From NCBI GenBank assembly GCA_903864485.1, contig CAIPGD010000545.1:1-5548 (forward strand): a stretch of DNA of 5,548 nt. Direction: 5' to 3'. Under the pieces are notes generated by a model. It had not been told where the DNA came from, made no database searches, and saw nothing but the letters and a program-made list of their open reading frames with translations. The number at the start of each line of letters is the position of its first letter. Within the stretch, counting starts at the first letter, position 1. The translations under genes were made by a program, and so were the position numbers. Positions 5,527-5,548 of the stretch are shown here, in pieces. This DNA comes from an uncultured bacterium. GTDB taxonomy: Bacteria > Pseudomonadota > Gammaproteobacteria > Burkholderiales > Burkholderiaceae_E.

Positions 5527-5548
5527 TGACAAAGAAGCTGATAAAGGA
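5522..5548 (+). CDS. ruvB: Candidate start of ruvB (3' part outside window)
   Basis: A GTG at 5522 opens a frame of nine codons, reading MTDKEADKG, to the window edge. It lies where ruvB is expected after ruvA, although no conserved RuvB motif is reached. A TGA in the same frame at 5516 means no earlier start in this frame is possible. The alternative is that ruvB starts just beyond the edge in any frame, using the purine-rich AAAGGA at 5543-5548 as its Shine-Dalgarno sequence. The identity rests entirely on gene order. Confidence 0.3.
5543..5548 (+). promoter_or_regulatory. Possible Shine-Dalgarno sequence for the next gene
   Basis: AAAGGA at the extreme right edge is the best ribosome-binding-site match seen at any gene boundary in the window. 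It would serve a start codon about 5-9 bases past the edge, and competes with the GTG at 5522 as the marker of the ruvB start. Confidence 0.3.

Overview
The window is a compact run of same-strand housekeeping genes from a GC-rich proteobacterium, most likely a betaproteobacterium. The order is ubiH (5' end cut off), dusB, fis, purH, ruvC, ruvA, followed by the expected start of ruvB at the right edge. The dusB-fis pair is typical of beta- and gammaproteobacteria. Having ubiH before it and purH-ruvC-ruvA after it is, from general knowledge, a betaproteobacterial arrangement. The DusB active-site segment (GCPARKVCN) and the short Fis also fit that group. No close species is recognised.

Layout: bases 1-1083 hold most of a UbiH-type flavin hydroxylase of ubiquinone synthesis. 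Bases 1084-1167 are a short gap with a possible -10 box. Bases 1168-2508 hold dusB (tRNA dihydrouridine synthase) and fis (nucleoid protein), 21 bases apart and in the same frame. Bases 2538-4145 hold purH (last two steps of IMP synthesis). Bases 4240-5438 hold ruvC and ruvA, which overlap by four bases and encode the Holliday-junction resolvase and the junction-binding subunit of the RuvAB motor. All proteins look intact, with the expected catalytic residues, apart from the edge-truncated ubiH. No gene-free stretch exceeds about 110 bases.

The genes serve separate cell functions (quinone synthesis, tRNA modification, chromosome architecture, purine synthesis, recombination repair). Tight spacing suggests co-transcription in at least two blocks, dusB-fis-purH and ruvC-ruvA-(ruvB).

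The least ordinary parts are the two larger gaps flanking ruvCA. The purH-ruvC gap carries about five imperfect direct repeats with an exact 11-base period. The gap after ruvA carries about seven imperfect repeats with a 12-base period. Both arrays begin at or next to the upstream stop codon and are built on a doubled TGA core. In the second array, five consecutive units each read ATG-ACN-stop. The start codons of dusB, fis, purH, ruvC and ruvA lack convincing Shine-Dalgarno sequences, and ruvC has a -10-like box close enough to its ATG to suggest a leaderless transcript. I see no mobile element, CRISPR array, RNA gene or defence system.
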